Assembly (NCBI RefSeq): GCF_002019795.1
Contig: NZ_KV917381.1
Span: 4,248,068-4,312,067, forward strand
Reading direction: 5' to 3'
DNA length: 64,000 bases
Source: Bacillus alkalicellulosilyticus
GTDB taxonomy: Bacteria; Bacillota; Bacilli; Bacillales; Bacillaceae_F
This document shows positions 33,280 through 43,329 of this stretch, in pieces (position 1 is the stretch's first letter; each line of letters opens with the position of its first letter). The notes beneath the pieces were generated by a model. It searched no databases. It worked only from the letters and a program-made list of their open reading frames with translations, and was not told the DNA's origin. The translations under genes were made by a program, and so were the position numbers.

Positions 33280-33920
33280 GGACTTCATTTTGATTATGAA
33301 GACTTCTTTGGTTTTTTTACTTATGTTTCGGTCTTCATTCGCCTTATGAAGACCCTCTCTGCTCTTTTTCCTCTTCGTTTTGGCCTTCATCGACCCTATG
33401 AGGGCCCTTTCGCTTCTTTTTTCCTCATGTTTTGGTCTTCATCAACTTTATGAAGACCTTTTCTGCTCTTTTTCCTCTTCGTTTTGGTCTTCATTCGCCC
33501 TATGAAGACCCTTTCTGCTCTTTTTCCTCTCTGTTTCGGTCTTCATCGACCCTATGAAGACCCTTTCTGCTCTTTTTCCTCTCTGTTTCGGTCTTCATCG
33601 ACCCTATGAAGACCCTTTCTGCTCTTTTTCCTCTCTGTTTCGGTCTTCATCGACCCTATGAAGACCCTTTCTGCTCTTTTTCCTCTCTGTTTCGGTCTTC
33701 ATCGACCCTATGAAGACCCTTTCTGCTCTTTTTCCTCTCTGTTTCGATCTTCATCGACCCTATGAAGACCCTTTCGCTTCTTTTTTCCTCATGTTTTGGT
33801 CTTCATCAACTCTATGAAGACCCTTTCTGCTCTTTTTCCTTTTCGTTTCGGTCTTCATCGACCCTATGAAGACCCTTTCTGCTCTTTTTCCTCTCTGTTT
33901 CGGTCTTCATTCATTCAAAA
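33280..33920. repeat. Array B: 12 tandem 52-bp units plus a terminal half unit
   Basis: Units start at 33280 (degenerate), 33330, 33382, 33434, 33486, 33538, 33590, 33642, 33694, 33746, 33798 and 33850, with a half unit at 33902: eleven successive steps of exactly 52 bases. Each begins with GGTCTTCAT-N7-ATGAAGACC, a 9-base inverted repeat, then a T/C-rich spacer containing CTGCTCTTTTTCCTC. Units in the middle are identical, so the array expanded recently. The shared TTCATC-N5-TATGAA core relates it to array A. It lies beyond the upp terminator and just upstream of the protease gene. Confidence 0.97.
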
Positions 33921-33936
33921 GAAGTTTTTATTCAAT

Positions 33937-33970
33937 TAAAAAAAGCTTGAGGACGTTTCCCCAAGCTTTT
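33937..33970 (-). terminator. upp terminator
   Basis: AAAGCTTG and CAAGCTTT arms with an inner GG/CC pair, U-tract on the minus strand, about 23 bases past the upp stop. Confidence 0.88.
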
Positions 33971-33992
33971 TCCGTTACTTCACTAACTTTAT

Positions 33993-34622
33993 TTACTTTG
34001 TTCCGAATAGACGGTCACCTGCGTCTCCTAGACCAGGGACGATGTATCCTTTTTCGTTTAATTTTTCATCCATTGCTGCTAAGTAAATGTCTACATCGGG
34101 GTGTGCTTCTTTGACGATGTCGACTCCTTCAGGGGCTGCAATTAAGCACATGAGTTTAATTGTTTTGGCGCCTCGCTTTTTCAAGCTGTTAATTGCTTCA
34201 ACCGCAGAGCCTCCTGTAGCTAACATCGGGTCAATGACGATAAATTCACGCTCTTCGACATCTGTCGGAAGCTTTACGTAATATTCTACCGGCTGTAGTG
34301 TTTCTGGGTCACGATATAACCCAACATGGCCCACCTTTGCAGCTGGAATTAATTTAAGAATCCCATCTACCATTCCAAGTCCTGCACGCAGGATCGGAAC
34401 TAGTCCCAATTTTTTACCAGCGATCTTCTTAGATGGGGCTGGTCCTACCGGTGTTTCCACTGTGACATCGCGCAGAGGCAAGTCTCTTGTAATTTCGAAG
34501 GCCATTAATGCTGCAACTTCATCGACTAATTCACGGAACTCTTTTGTACCAGTTGATTTATCACGGATATACGTTAGTTTATGTTGGATTAATGGGTGGT
34601 CAAAAACGAATACTTTGCTCAT
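33993..34622 (-). CDS. upp: Uracil phosphoribosyltransferase
   Basis: A 209-residue salvage enzyme converting uracil and PRPP to UMP. It has the PRPP loop [15 protein letters not shown] and the uracil-binding C-terminus [18 protein letters not shown]. The start [10 protein letters not shown] has AAGGAG eight bases upstream; a ten-residue longer frame is not supported. It follows glyA, as in B. subtilis. Confidence 0.97.
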   Translation of the reverse strand: MSKVFVFDHPLIQHKLTYIRDKSTGTKEFRELVDEVAALMAFEITRDLPLRDVTVETPVGPAPSKKIAGKKLGLVPILRAGLGMVDGILKLIPAAKVGHVGLYRDPETLQPVEYYVKLPTDVEEREFIVIDPMLATGGSAVEAINSLKKRGAKTIKLMCLIAAPEGVDIVKEAHPDVDIYLAAMDEKLNEKGYIVPGLGDAGDRLFGTK

Positions 34623-34720
34623 GTTATTAGCTCCTTTATCATAACTTCTCACATAGTATTATACCTAAAAAAGAAATTATAGCTATAAAAACGACAACGA
34701 CGTTTTTGTGACTCATGTTT

Positions 34721-34755
34721 CAAAAAAAGAGCTAGGGTTTTTCACCCTAGCTCTC
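34721..34755 (-). terminator. glyA terminator
   Basis: AGAGCTAGGGT and its perfect complement with a five-base loop, followed by seven U residues on the minus strand. Confidence 0.92.
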
Positions 34756-34763
34756 GTTATTAC

Positions 34764-36005
34764 TTATAGGTTTGGATACATTGGGAATTTTTCTGTTAAT
34801 ACGTTGATGCGTGCAGCTGCTTCTTTTAATTTAACTTCATCTTCAATGTTTTTCAAAGTGAACGCGATAATCGAACCAAGTTCTTTCATTGCTTCTGGGT
34901 CTAGTCCGCGAGAAGTCACAGCAGCTGTACCAATACGAATTCCACTTGTTACGAATGGACTTTCAGGGTCGAATGGAATCGCATTTTTGTTCGTAGTAAT
35001 CCCTACTTCATCTAATGCTTTTTCAGCGACTTTTCCTGTTAATCCAAGGTTTTGTAAGTCTAATAGTAATAGATGATTATCTGTTCCACCTGATACTAGG
35101 TTGATGCCTTCTGCTGTTAACGTTTCTGCTAGTTGCTTCGCGTTGGCAACGATGTTGTTTGCATAGACTTTGAAGTCATCTTGTAAAACTTCACCAAATG
35201 CTACTGCTTTTGCAGCAATGACGTGCATAAGTGGTCCACCTTGGATACCAGGGAATACGGATTTATCAATTTTCTTACCGAATTCTTCTTTACATAAAAT
35301 CATTCCACCACGTGGTCCACGTAATGTTTTATGAGTTGTCGTTGTTACGAAGTCACAGTATGGTACTGGATTTTGGTGAACTCCAGCAGCTACTAAACCA
35401 GCGATATGAGCCATATCGACCATTAAGTAAGCTCCCACTTCATCAGCAATTTCACGGAACTTTGCAAAATCAATAGCTCTTGGATACGCACTTGCGCCAG
35501 CCACGATTAATTTTGGTTTATGTTCAATGGCTAAATCACGTACAATGGCATAATCAATTGTATGTGTTTCTTTGTCTACACCGTACTCAACAAAGTTGTA
35601 TTGAACGCCACTGAAGTTAACTGGGCTTCCGTGAGTTAAGTGACCACCGTGAGAAAGGTTCATCCCTAATACCGTGTCACCATGCTCAAGAATTGTAAAG
35701 TAGACAGCCATGTTCGCTTGTGCTCCTGAGTGAGGCTGTACGTTCACATACTCTGCTCCGAAGATTTGTTTCGCACGGTCTCGCGCTAAATCTTCAACGA
35801 TATCAACATACTCACATCCACCATAATAGCGTCTTCCTGGATATCCTTCCGCGTATTTGTTCGTTAGCACTGAACCTTGAGCTTCCATTACTGCTTCACT
35901 TACAAAATTCTCTGATGCAATCATTTCAATTTTGTCACGTTGACGTCCTAACTCTAACTGTACCGCTTCAAAAACTTTAGGATCCTGTTTCTTTAAATTC
36001 TCCAT
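34764..36005 (-). CDS. glyA: Serine hydroxymethyltransferase
   Basis: A 413-residue PLP enzyme interconverting serine and glycine with tetrahydrofolate. Lys226 in [14 protein letters not shown] is the PLP lysine. The start MENLKKQD is supported by AAAGGGG upstream and by the usual family length; a nine-residue longer frame is in phase but unlikely. Confidence 0.97.
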   Translation of the reverse strand: MENLKKQDPKVFEAVQLELGRQRDKIEMIASENFVSEAVMEAQGSVLTNKYAEGYPGRRYYGGCEYVDIVEDLARDRAKQIFGAEYVNVQPHSGAQANMAVYFTILEHGDTVLGMNLSHGGHLTHGSPVNFSGVQYNFVEYGVDKETHTIDYAIVRDLAIEHKPKLIVAGASAYPRAIDFAKFREIADEVGAYLMVDMAHIAGLVAAGVHQNPVPYCDFVTTTTHKTLRGPRGGMILCKEEFGKKIDKSVFPGIQGGPLMHVIAAKAVAFGEVLQDDFKVYANNIVANAKQLAETLTAEGINLVSGGTDNHLLLLDLQNLGLTGKVAEKALDEVGITTNKNAIPFDPESPFVTSGIRIGTAAVTSRGLDPEAMKELGSIIAFTLKNIEDEVKLKEAAARINVLTEKFPMYPNL

Positions 36006-36146
36006 CCTTATACCCCTTTCAACCTTTAACATTCGTGTTTTTCTATCTATCTTTTATTTTCAAGTATATATTACCATGAATCAACGACTAAAATCCGTAC
36101 TTTTTTATAGTTTTTTAATAAAATATTAGGATTACACAAAAAAACC

Positions 36147-36725
36147 TTAACAATTAGGTTGTAATCCGCTTTCATTTTGAGAATAAACTGCACGTTGGCC
36201 ACCGATTAGCTTTGGTCTTGTTGTCGCTAATGTCACATGAGCTTGTCCAATTTGTTTAATTTTACTTCGAACAGGCACAGCCACATGCTTGATGTGCATC
36301 CCAATGAGTGTATCTCCAATGTCTATACCCGCATCTGCTTTAATAAACTCAACCACGACAGGTTCTTTTAATTGGCTATAGGCATGAGCAGCCATCGCTC
36401 CGCCTGCTTTTTTTACGGGGATAACCGTAACCTCTTCCAACTGAAACATATTTGCTGTTTCGCGTTCGACGACCAGTGCTCGATTTAAGTGCTCACAACA
36501 TTGAAAGGCAAGATGAACATTTGTTTTTTTACGGAATGTTATAAAAGCTTGAAACAAAGCTTCACTTACAGTTTCAGAACCGCTTGTCCCAATTCGTTCA
36601 CCGATGACCTCACTCGTGCTTGTCCCAATAACAAAAATATCATGTTCAGTTAATGATTTTGCTATTAGTAAGTCATCAAGAATGCTTTGTACATCCGCTT
36701 GAATCTGTTCTGCTGATAATTCCAT
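36147..36725 (-). CDS. ywlG: UPF0340 / DUF436 family protein YwlG
   Basis: A 192-residue protein with the DUF436 pattern ([33 protein letters not shown]). Function is not known. It lies between glyA and rpiB as in B. subtilis, with AAGGCGG before the ATG. Confidence 0.9.
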   Translation of the reverse strand: MELSAEQIQADVQSILDDLLIAKSLTEHDIFVIGTSTSEVIGERIGTSGSETVSEALFQAFITFRKKTNVHLAFQCCEHLNRALVVERETANMFQLEEVTVIPVKKAGGAMAAHAYSQLKEPVVVEFIKADAGIDIGDTLIGMHIKHVAVPVRSKIKQIGQAHVTLATTRPKLIGGQRAVYSQNESGLQPNC

Positions 36726-36744
36726 ACTCTTGCCGCCTTTCTTA

Positions 36745-37191
36745 TTAAGAATGACTCTCTTCTATGTTTGTGATTTTGCCCACTCTAGTTGCGTGACGCC
36801 CGCCTTCAAATTCTGTTTCAAGCCATATTTTTGTTATATCACGAGCTAACCCAGGCCCGATAACTCTTTCGCCCATTGCTAATATATTTGTGTCATTATG
36901 TTCTCTTGTTGCTTTGGCACTAAATGTATCATGAACAAGCGCACAACGAATGCCTTTTACTTTATTCGCAGCAATAGACATACCAATTCCTGTACCACAG
37001 ACTAGGATGCCCCTATCCACTTCTTTTTCAACGACTTTTTTTGCGACTGGTAATGCATAATCTGGGTAATCTACCGAATCAGTGCAGTCACAGCCTACAT
37101 CTTCATAGCTAATTCCCATTTCATCCATCAATGCTTTTAGTTCCTCTTTAATGTTAATTCCACCATGATCAGAGCCAATTGCTACTTTCAC
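36745..37191 (-). CDS. rpiB: Ribose-5-phosphate isomerase B
   Basis: A 148-residue RpiB/LacAB-type isomerase interconverting ribose-5- and ribulose-5-phosphate. GSDHGG at residues 6-11 and Cys65 in [14 protein letters not shown] are catalytic and anion-binding elements. It starts with GTG, GGTGG seven bases upstream. Confidence 0.95.
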   Translation of the reverse strand: MKVAIGSDHGGINIKEELKALMDEMGISYEDVGCDCTDSVDYPDYALPVAKKVVEKEVDRGILVCGTGIGMSIAANKVKGIRCALVHDTFSAKATREHNDTNILAMGERVIGPGLARDITKIWLETEFEGGRHATRVGKITNIEESHS

Positions 37192-37271
37192 ACTTCTTCC
37201 ACCTTTCTCTTGCTTCCATCTTTTCTCTTTAGTTGCATCATATCTGTTAATGATTTATCGATCAACTGTTT

Positions 37272-37715
37272 TTACTGTTCTAATGCTTCTGGTAGCTTGT
37301 TCACTAATCTTTCTATTTCCGCAGCTGTTGTTCGGTATGTTTCAACCGGTCCGCCGAATGGGTCTTGAATATCCTTATCGACTTCAGCCCCTTCAACAAA
37401 CTCCTTAAGTGTATATAGTTTAGGGAGAGCATCCGGAAATCTTTGCAAAATGGCATATTTGTGTCCTTCTGTCATCGTTAGGATTACCGTGGCCCAATTG
37501 ATAAGTTCTTCGGTAAGCTGTTGTGACGAATGATCGCATTCCAAACCTTTTTCGGTGAGAACTTGTTTTGTCCCGTCTGAAGCATCACTTCCTACGGATG
37601 CGAACACCCCTGCTGATTTTACATCAATGGTTGGGTCTTGCTTTTGGCGAAGCATCATTTCAGCTATTGGACTACGACACGTATTTCCTGTGCAAACGAA
37701 CAAAACATTTTTCAT
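37272..37715 (-). CDS. ywlE: Protein arginine phosphatase YwlE
   Basis: A 147-residue low-molecular-weight phosphatase with the CX5R(S) loop (Cys8 to Arg14) and the general acid Asp118 in DPFGG. Thr12 in the loop corresponds to the Thr that gives B. subtilis YwlE its preference for phospho-arginine over phospho-tyrosine, counteracting the McsB kinase. It lies next to rpiB and mntP as in B. subtilis. Confidence 0.92.
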   Translation of the reverse strand: MKNVLFVCTGNTCRSPIAEMMLRQKQDPTIDVKSAGVFASVGSDASDGTKQVLTEKGLECDHSSQQLTEELINWATVILTMTEGHKYAILQRFPDALPKLYTLKEFVEGAEVDKDIQDPFGGPVETYRTTAAEIERLVNKLPEALEQ

Positions 37716-37746
37716 GTAGTAGCACCCCTATTCGTTTCTTTATATT

Positions 37747-38292
37747 TTATGGTATTAATAGTTTAATTCCAAATCCAAGTAAAATACAACCGCCGAGCAG
37801 TTCGCCGTATGAGCCAATGATACCTTTAAATTTTGAACCTGTTAAAAGACCTGCCCAAGCAAGCAACATACTCATTACCCCAAAGGAAAGAACAGTCAGA
37901 ACGGTTTTCGCTCCTAATACTCCTAAGCTCAACCCTGCCGAAAAACTGTCAAGGCTTACTGTGATTGCAAATACAAGTAGTCCGATTCCTTCCGGAGAAG
38001 CCATTCGTGATTCTTCCTCGCTTTTTAAAGAGGAATACGCCATTTGCAATCCCAAAAAGACAAGCAGCCCTCCGCCTATCATCGTTGCGAGCATTCCAAA
38101 ATGCTGGGAGATTAATTTTCCAGCCATTATTCCTATGAGTGGCATCAAGACGTGAAACGCCCCGATTGTTACACCTATCTGAAAAATTTGCTTGTATCGA
38201 AGTCCGATCATTCCCATACCTAATGCGATTGAAAAAGCATCCATTCCTAGCGCCGTTGCCATAATGAGTAGTGTAACAATTTCATTAACCAC
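37747..38292 (-). CDS. mntP: Manganese efflux pump MntP
   Basis: A 181-residue, six-helix protein with the two MntP repeats, each bearing an Asp in the membrane (GMDAFSIALG near residue 17, SLDSFSAGLSLG near 118). It exports Mn2+. GTG start with GGGAG seven bases upstream. No Mn2+ riboswitch is visible in the short upstream gap. Confidence 0.9.
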   Translation of the reverse strand: MVNEIVTLLIMATALGMDAFSIALGMGMIGLRYKQIFQIGVTIGAFHVLMPLIGIMAGKLISQHFGMLATMIGGGLLVFLGLQMAYSSLKSEEESRMASPEGIGLLVFAITVSLDSFSAGLSLGVLGAKTVLTVLSFGVMSMLLAWAGLLTGSKFKGIIGSYGELLGGCILLGFGIKLLIP

Positions 38293-38356
38293 CCTATATC
38301 TCCCCCCTTGACCATGCTAATCCAATGTATGCATGACCAAGGGAAAATAAGACAAC

Positions 38357-39415
38357 CTATCTAATAATTATTCCTGAAGCGGCCTTTTCAAGCCGGTTCA
38401 TAATGGCTAGTCCAACACCTTCTTGTGGAAAAGTTTCTGAAAAGATTACGTCTACGTTTTCCTCATCAAATACTCGTAAAACTTCATATAATTTCTGGGC
38501 TACTGTTTGAAGATGAGCGCGTTGTCCACAAGCAAGTACAACATCAGCTTGATACGAAGTTTGTGATTCTTCAGTGGCTAACACGCCCACTCGCATTCCT
38601 TCTCCTTGCTTTTCAATAATGAGTTGCTGAATTCGCTCAGTTCCGCCCTCTACTAATTGGAGCGGGGCATTGGGGGCATAGTGTGTATATTTCATTCCAG
38701 GTGATTTCGGTGCTGCTGATTTCTCAAACAACGCTTTGTCTATCCCTACTGTTCCAACGACTTGTTCGATCTGTTCTTTCGTCACGCCACCTGGTCGAAG
38801 AATGATTGGGATTTCTCCTGTACAATCGACCACTGTGGACTCAACGCCAACACCTGTACTTCCTCCATCAACAATCGCCATAATTTTGCCGTTCAAATCA
38901 TGAAAGACATGACATGCGGTTGTGGGACTCGGCTTTCCTGAGCGATTCGCACTAGGAGCTGCAATCGGTACACCCGCTTCTTCTATGAGAGCTAAAGCTA
39001 CTGGATGATCAGGTACTCGGATCGCTACTGTATGTAAGCCTGCTGTTACGTATTCAGACACCTTCTGCTTACTCACACAAACTAGAGTTAACGGCCCAGG
39101 CCAAAATTGGTCCATGAGTAATTCTGCGTAGGCAGGGGGAGCACCAATTAAGTCAAGCGCTTGTGATTTTGAAGCGATGTGGATAATAAGTGGATTATCT
39201 TGCGGACGACCTTTCGCCTCAAAGATTTGGCTTATCGCCTCATCTAGAAATACATTTCCACCTAACCCATATACGGTCTCTGTTGGAAATGCAACGACCT
39301 CTCCATTTTTTATCCACAAGGCTGCATCCTTTATTACACTCAACTTTTTTAAATCCCCACTAACGTTATCCACAGTTAGTACTTTTGTCTGTTTATAACT
39401 CACTTTTTCCTTCAC
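38357..39415 (-). CDS. ywlC: Threonylcarbamoyl-AMP synthase (Sua5/YwlC)
   Basis: A 352-residue enzyme that makes threonylcarbamoyl-AMP for the t6A37 modification of ANN-decoding tRNAs. The YrdC domain (VAFPTETVYGLGGNVF, APSANRSGKPSPT) is followed by a Sua5 C-terminal domain, giving the long form. Start is uncertain: GTG at 39415 has only a weak signal, and GTG at 39403 is also possible. Confidence 0.94.
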   Translation of the reverse strand: MKEKVSYKQTKVLTVDNVSGDLKKLSVIKDAALWIKNGEVVAFPTETVYGLGGNVFLDEAISQIFEAKGRPQDNPLIIHIASKSQALDLIGAPPAYAELLMDQFWPGPLTLVCVSKQKVSEYVTAGLHTVAIRVPDHPVALALIEEAGVPIAAPSANRSGKPSPTTACHVFHDLNGKIMAIVDGGSTGVGVESTVVDCTGEIPIILRPGGVTKEQIEQVVGTVGIDKALFEKSAAPKSPGMKYTHYAPNAPLQLVEGGTERIQQLIIEKQGEGMRVGVLATEESQTSYQADVVLACGQRAHLQTVAQKLYEVLRVFDEENVDVIFSETFPQEGVGLAIMNRLEKAASGIIIR

Positions 39416-39517
39416 CCCATCATCTCTGGCCTACATCACTCCCTCTATCCTCAAGGAAGCCTGCTGTCAGTAGCTGTTTGAAAAATCTGTCTATCGTTCT
39501 TTTTATCATTTTTTAGC

Positions 39518-39556
39518 CAAAAAAACAAGTTATCCAGTCCATGTGGATAACTTGTG
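39518..39556 (-). terminator. ywlB terminator
   Basis: ACAAGTTATCCA and its perfect complement flank a seven-base loop, with a U-tract on the minus strand, nine bases past the stop. Confidence 0.92.
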
Positions 39557-39564
39557 TATAACTA

Positions 39565-40008
39565 TTATTTTTCTAATTTTGTAGCCATCACTTTCGTAAC
39601 TCCTTTTACATATTGACTAAAATGTTGAGAATTCTCAATATGTGCTGGAATTGATTCGCCCGGTATTTCTTCAAAACCAAGATACTCAAAAATCGGGAGA
39701 GCACTCTTTGTTAATAAATATAAATTTTTCACCTTTTGGCGTTTTGCAAATGCTAGAGTGACTTCAAGAAATTCCAGACTCACCTTCGCATCTAAATTCT
39801 CTGACCTAATGACTAGAGAACGCAATAACCCGTCTTCTCCCAATCGTTCAATGCCAACCGTACCGACAATTTGTTGGTTACTGTCTTCAATCACCAAAAA
39901 ATCATTTATTTGATGTTCAATTCCTTTTTCCTCAAGACCAGCCTTGGCCACTAATCTTTGAATCGGCAATAAATCCTTTTCTTCTGCAATTCGAACAACC
40001 ATGCTCAT
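39565..40008 (-). CDS. ywlB: GNAT-family N-acetyltransferase YwlB
   Basis: A 147-residue protein with the GNAT fold: acetyl-CoA-binding region near LRSLVIRSENLDAK and a C-terminal YEYLGFEEIP-like motif (IFEYLGFEEIPG). Substrate unknown. It holds the ywlB position between ywlC and spoIIR. GGAGG lies nine bases before the ATG. Confidence 0.85.
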   Translation of the reverse strand: MSMVVRIAEEKDLLPIQRLVAKAGLEEKGIEHQINDFLVIEDSNQQIVGTVGIERLGEDGLLRSLVIRSENLDAKVSLEFLEVTLAFAKRQKVKNLYLLTKSALPIFEYLGFEEIPGESIPAHIENSQHFSQYVKGVTKVMATKLEK

Positions 40009-40105
40009 TTTCTAAATCCTCCTCTAGTGTACAAGCTTTAATACACTCTATGAAAAGAATCTAGTAAATATGATATGAAAAGGGACAAAGTCGCTTTTCT
40101 TACAT

Positions 40106-40192
40106 GCGATGCGCGAAGCCACTGCATCTTTTGAAGAGTGCTTTAATAAGTGTACTTCTTATTAAAGCACTCGCAGTGAGCGAAGCCATCGC
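40106..40192. repeat. Folded intergenic element e3 (GNAGC family)
   Basis: GCGATG-CGCGAAGC-CACTGC at 40106-40125 faces GCAGTG-AGCGAAGC-CATCGC at 40173-40192. The outer and inner six-base arms pair perfectly and enclose an eight-by-eight internal loop in which both strands read GCGAAGC. At the tip is a perfect 15-base stem (40136-40150 with 40158-40172). It lies between spoIIR and ywlB and is the clearest member of the family. Confidence 0.9.
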
Positions 40193-40226
40193 ACTTCCTG
40201 AGTTAACTTAAGGCATCTCTGCACTT

Positions 40227-40841
40227 CTAAAACACATTCTTCACCCAATCGAAGACGTTATTTGCTAGATTGACTACAAAAAACTCTACAACTACTTCAT
40301 CACTTGTTTCTTCTTCTGTTTCTTCTTCATGTTCCGCAACATCACCATTTGTAAAATCTAAGAAGCATAACGGTGGAAATAACACACACCACCAGTTTTC
40401 TCCTTTACCTTCACCAAGTGTGATTAAAACTGCGTCGTACTCACCTGCAGGATACACAAGATTTCCATATAATTTTGTTGGGAAATCAACTCTATTAAAT
40501 TCAACTGTAAACGTTTGGTCTAAGCCAATGCTTTTTAATTGTCTCTCTACGATTTGTTCAATCTCTGCTAGATTTCCTTCAATCGTTGCTTTCGCTTGTT
40601 CTAAATCTTCTATATCTTGAACCCATTCTGTAATCGATTGATTCACTTCATCACGAATTTCTCGTTTTAACCATTGGTCTTTGATTGCATCACTGTTAGC
40701 TAGAATACGTAATCGGATTGCTTCTTCTTGACTAACTTCTTCATGATGAGAAGCCACTGCAATATGCTGCTGAGCCTCCCAGTTTAACACAAGTACAAAT
40801 AAAGAGAATAATAGATAGATAACAACTTTTTGATTTACCAT
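40227..40841 (-). CDS. spoIIR: Stage II sporulation protein R
   Basis: A 204-residue secreted signalling protein made in the forespore that triggers SpoIIGA to process pro-sigma-E in the mother cell. It has an N-terminal signal segment and the family motif EEAIRLRILANSDAIKDQWLK (key residues RLRILANSD). Acidic linker and C-terminal amphipathic end are as expected. In B. subtilis it lies in the same place near prmC. Confidence 0.94.
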   Translation of the reverse strand: MVNQKVVIYLLFSLFVLVLNWEAQQHIAVASHHEEVSQEEAIRLRILANSDAIKDQWLKREIRDEVNQSITEWVQDIEDLEQAKATIEGNLAEIEQIVERQLKSIGLDQTFTVEFNRVDFPTKLYGNLVYPAGEYDAVLITLGEGKGENWWCVLFPPLCFLDFTNGDVAEHEEETEEETSDEVVVEFFVVNLANNVFDWVKNVF

Positions 40842-40978
40842 TTATAGCACCGCCCCTTCACATTCACAGTGTGGACAGCCTACTCAAAAAATAAACAAAA
40901 AAGTGTTCGACAAATACTTACAATCTACTATTCTAGTTTTTTTACATAGACAAAGAGTGGGACAAACGGTTAAAAAAC

Positions 40979-41022
40979 GAGGGCACTGTAAAGTTAAAAA
41001 CCGAACTTTTTTTCATGCCCTC
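40979..41022 (-). terminator. prmC terminator, GGGCACTG type
   Basis: GAGGGCA and TGCCCTC close a hairpin with inner AAAGTT/AACTTT, followed on the minus strand by a U-tract. The same GGGCACTG-AAAGTT module forms the first hairpin of element e1, so this may be a free copy of it (element e5). Confidence 0.8.
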
Positions 41023-41051
41023 TGAAATACAACTATTTCCCACCTTTTTTT

Positions 41052-41915
41052 CTATTCTACTCGCGCAAAAACCATTCTATCTTTTCCATTGATATCAAGA
41101 ACGACCTCGACTATTGCAAGCGGGAATGTATCTTGAAGTAATGTTGCAACTGCATCTCCTTGCCCTACCCCTACTTCAAAAGCAATTAAACCTTTTTCCT
41201 TAAGAACTAGTGGTATTTCATTCATGAAACGCCTGTAAAAGTCGAGCCCATCCTCGCCACCTACAAGAGCTCTCGTTGGCTCAAAGTTTTTTACATTTTT
41301 ATCGAGTCCTTCAAAATCGACTTGAGGGATATATGGTGGATTTGAAACGATGATATCGGCTTGTCTTTCTTCATTAATAAAAGGCCGTAACAAATCCCCT
41401 TCGACAAACGTCACAGAGGCTCCTAATCTTTTTGCATTTTCAGAAGCGATGCTTAAAGACGTAGGCGCTATATCTGTTGCTGTTACGTTCAGCTTATGAT
41501 TTTCTAATGCGAGTGTAATCGCAATGGCACCACTGCCGGTACCAACATCAATGACGTTTAGTCTTCGATTAGGAAAATAAAGTTTCACTCTATCCAGAAT
41601 TCCAAGCACCAATTCTTCTGTCTCAGGTCGAGGAATGAGTACTTCTTGATTCACTTTAAAGATTCGCCCATAAAACTCTTGCTCTCCTGTTATATATTGA
41701 ACAGGAGTTCCTTTTGCAAACGTTTCTACATCCTGTTTAAAAGCAACAACCATTTCTTCCGACAGTTGCTCTTGCATCGAGATAAATAATTGTGTTCTTG
41801 TCTTTTGGAGACGATGGCAAAGCAAAATCTCTGCAGCTTTTTGTTCTTTTCCCTGTTCTTCTAAAAAAGAAGAAGCCCAGTGGAGGGCTTCAAATAATTT
41901 CATGCTTTCGTTCAT
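41052..41915 (-). CDS. prmC: Release factor glutamine methyltransferase
   Basis: A 287-residue SAM-dependent enzyme that methylates the GGQ glutamine of release factors. SAM motif VIDVGTGSGAIA at 121-132 and catalytic NPPY at 192-195. It directly follows its substrate gene prfA; its GAGGAG signal overlaps the prfA stop, implying coupling. Confidence 0.96.
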   Translation of the reverse strand: MNESMKLFEALHWASSFLEEQGKEQKAAEILLCHRLQKTRTQLFISMQEQLSEEMVVAFKQDVETFAKGTPVQYITGEQEFYGRIFKVNQEVLIPRPETEELVLGILDRVKLYFPNRRLNVIDVGTGSGAIAITLALENHKLNVTATDIAPTSLSIASENAKRLGASVTFVEGDLLRPFINEERQADIIVSNPPYIPQVDFEGLDKNVKNFEPTRALVGGEDGLDFYRRFMNEIPLVLKEKGLIAFEVGVGQGDAVATLLQDTFPLAIVEVVLDINGKDRMVFARVE

Positions 41916-41919
41916 AAGT

Positions 41920-42990
41920 TTACTCCTCAGCGTTTTGCATAAGTTCCGCTTGCTCTTCCACTATCAGAGCATCAATAATTTCATCGAGCTTTCCTTGCAA
42001 AATTTGGTCAAGCTTTTGAATCGTTAAGCCAATTCTATGGTCGGTTACACGACTTTGTGGGAAATTGTACGTACGGATTCGCTCAGAGCGGTCTCCTGTT
42101 CCCACTGCAAGCTTTCTATGTTGGTCGTATTCCTTTTGTGCTTCTGACTGAAATTTGTCATACACACGAGCACGAAGTACTTTCATTGCTTTTTCTTTGT
42201 TTTTAATTTGCGATTTTTCATCCTGACACGAAACAACTACCCCTGTAGGGAGATGCGTAAGTCGAACAGCAGACATCGTTGTATTTACACTTTGTCCTCC
42301 AGGTCCACTTGATGCGAACGTGTCGACACGGATATCTTTATCGTGAATATCCACTTCCACCTCTTCAGCCTCAGGTAACACGGCTACTGTAGCCGTTGAC
42401 GTATGAATCCGTCCACCTGACTCAGTCGTTGGAACGCGCTGAACGCGATGAGCTCCATTTTCATACTTAAGCTTTGAATAAGCTCCTTTTCCGTTCACCA
42501 TAAAAATAATTTCTTTATAGCCGCCAAGTTCTGTTGGTGTCGCTTCAATAACTTCTGCTTTCCAGCCTTGAGCTTCTGCAAAGCGGGAGTACATCTTGAA
42601 AAGGTCTCCAGCAAATAACTGCGCTTCATCTCCACCAGCAGCTCCGCGTACCTCAACAATTACATTTTTATCATCATTCGGGTCTTTCGGTAATAAAAGA
42701 ATATGAAGTCTCGCTTCAAGTTCTTTGGATTGATCTGACAATTCACTTATTTCTTCTTTTACCATGTCATACATTTCTGGGTCTAACTTTTCTTCAAGCA
42801 TTGCTTTTGCATCTTTTAATTGCTCGGTAACTTGCTTATATTCTCGATATGCGACTACCGTTTCTTCTAAGTCGGATTGTTCTTTCGAATAGTCCCTTAG
42901 TTTTGTTGAATCATTAATAATATCTGGATCACTCAATAATTCATTTAAGCGGTCATAGCGATCCTCTAGTGATTGTAATCTGTCAAACAC
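41920..42990 (-). CDS. prfA: Peptide chain release factor 1
   Basis: Reads UAA and UAG and releases the peptide. GGQ at residues 231-233 and the codon-recognition PxT (RVPTTES) near 187-189. The start GTG at 42990 gives MFDRLQS and 356 residues, the B. subtilis length, with GAGGTGA upstream; a GTG three codons earlier lies inside that signal. Confidence 0.96.
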   Translation of the reverse strand: MFDRLQSLEDRYDRLNELLSDPDIINDSTKLRDYSKEQSDLEETVVAYREYKQVTEQLKDAKAMLEEKLDPEMYDMVKEEISELSDQSKELEARLHILLLPKDPNDDKNVIVEVRGAAGGDEAQLFAGDLFKMYSRFAEAQGWKAEVIEATPTELGGYKEIIFMVNGKGAYSKLKYENGAHRVQRVPTTESGGRIHTSTATVAVLPEAEEVEVDIHDKDIRVDTFASSGPGGQSVNTTMSAVRLTHLPTGVVVSCQDEKSQIKNKEKAMKVLRARVYDKFQSEAQKEYDQHRKLAVGTGDRSERIRTYNFPQSRVTDHRIGLTIQKLDQILQGKLDEIIDALIVEEQAELMQNAEE

Positions 42991-43085
42991 GACCTTCACC
43001 TCTTCATTTCAGTCCATAACATTCTAATTATAGTATACGCACAATATGCTAGTCAAAATAAGTCTAAATTAGATTTTATTTTTTT

Positions 43086-43267
43086 GAGGGCACTTCAAAA
43101 GGTAATTTACCTTTTGAAGTGCCCTCTTAGCTATAAGCATAACCGTTGCAATTTTTTAGAGCCTGCTACGAGTGGTGTTCTCTTAGCAGGCAGGCAACGA
43201 GTGAAGCGATTGCCATTATAATCAAAGCCATTGAAAAAGTTGATTTGTACTTTTTCAATGGCTTCAT
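43086..43267. repeat. Folded intergenic element e2 (GNAGC family)
   Basis: A perfect hairpin GAGGGCACTTCAAAAGGTAA with its complement, then GCCTGCTACGAG with CTCTTAGCAGGC, then GCCATTGAAAAAGT with ACTTTTTCAATGGC. The central and final parts closely match e1 at 30730, while the first hairpin is different in sequence but alike in place. It lies in the divergent gap between prfA and the disulfide reductase gene, so it is not simply a terminator. Confidence 0.85.
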
Positions 43268-43329
43268 CTTTTATTGATGCTTTTTTAGGGTAAACCTATA
43301 GTGAATGAAGAAAGTTGAGGTGTTCTTTT

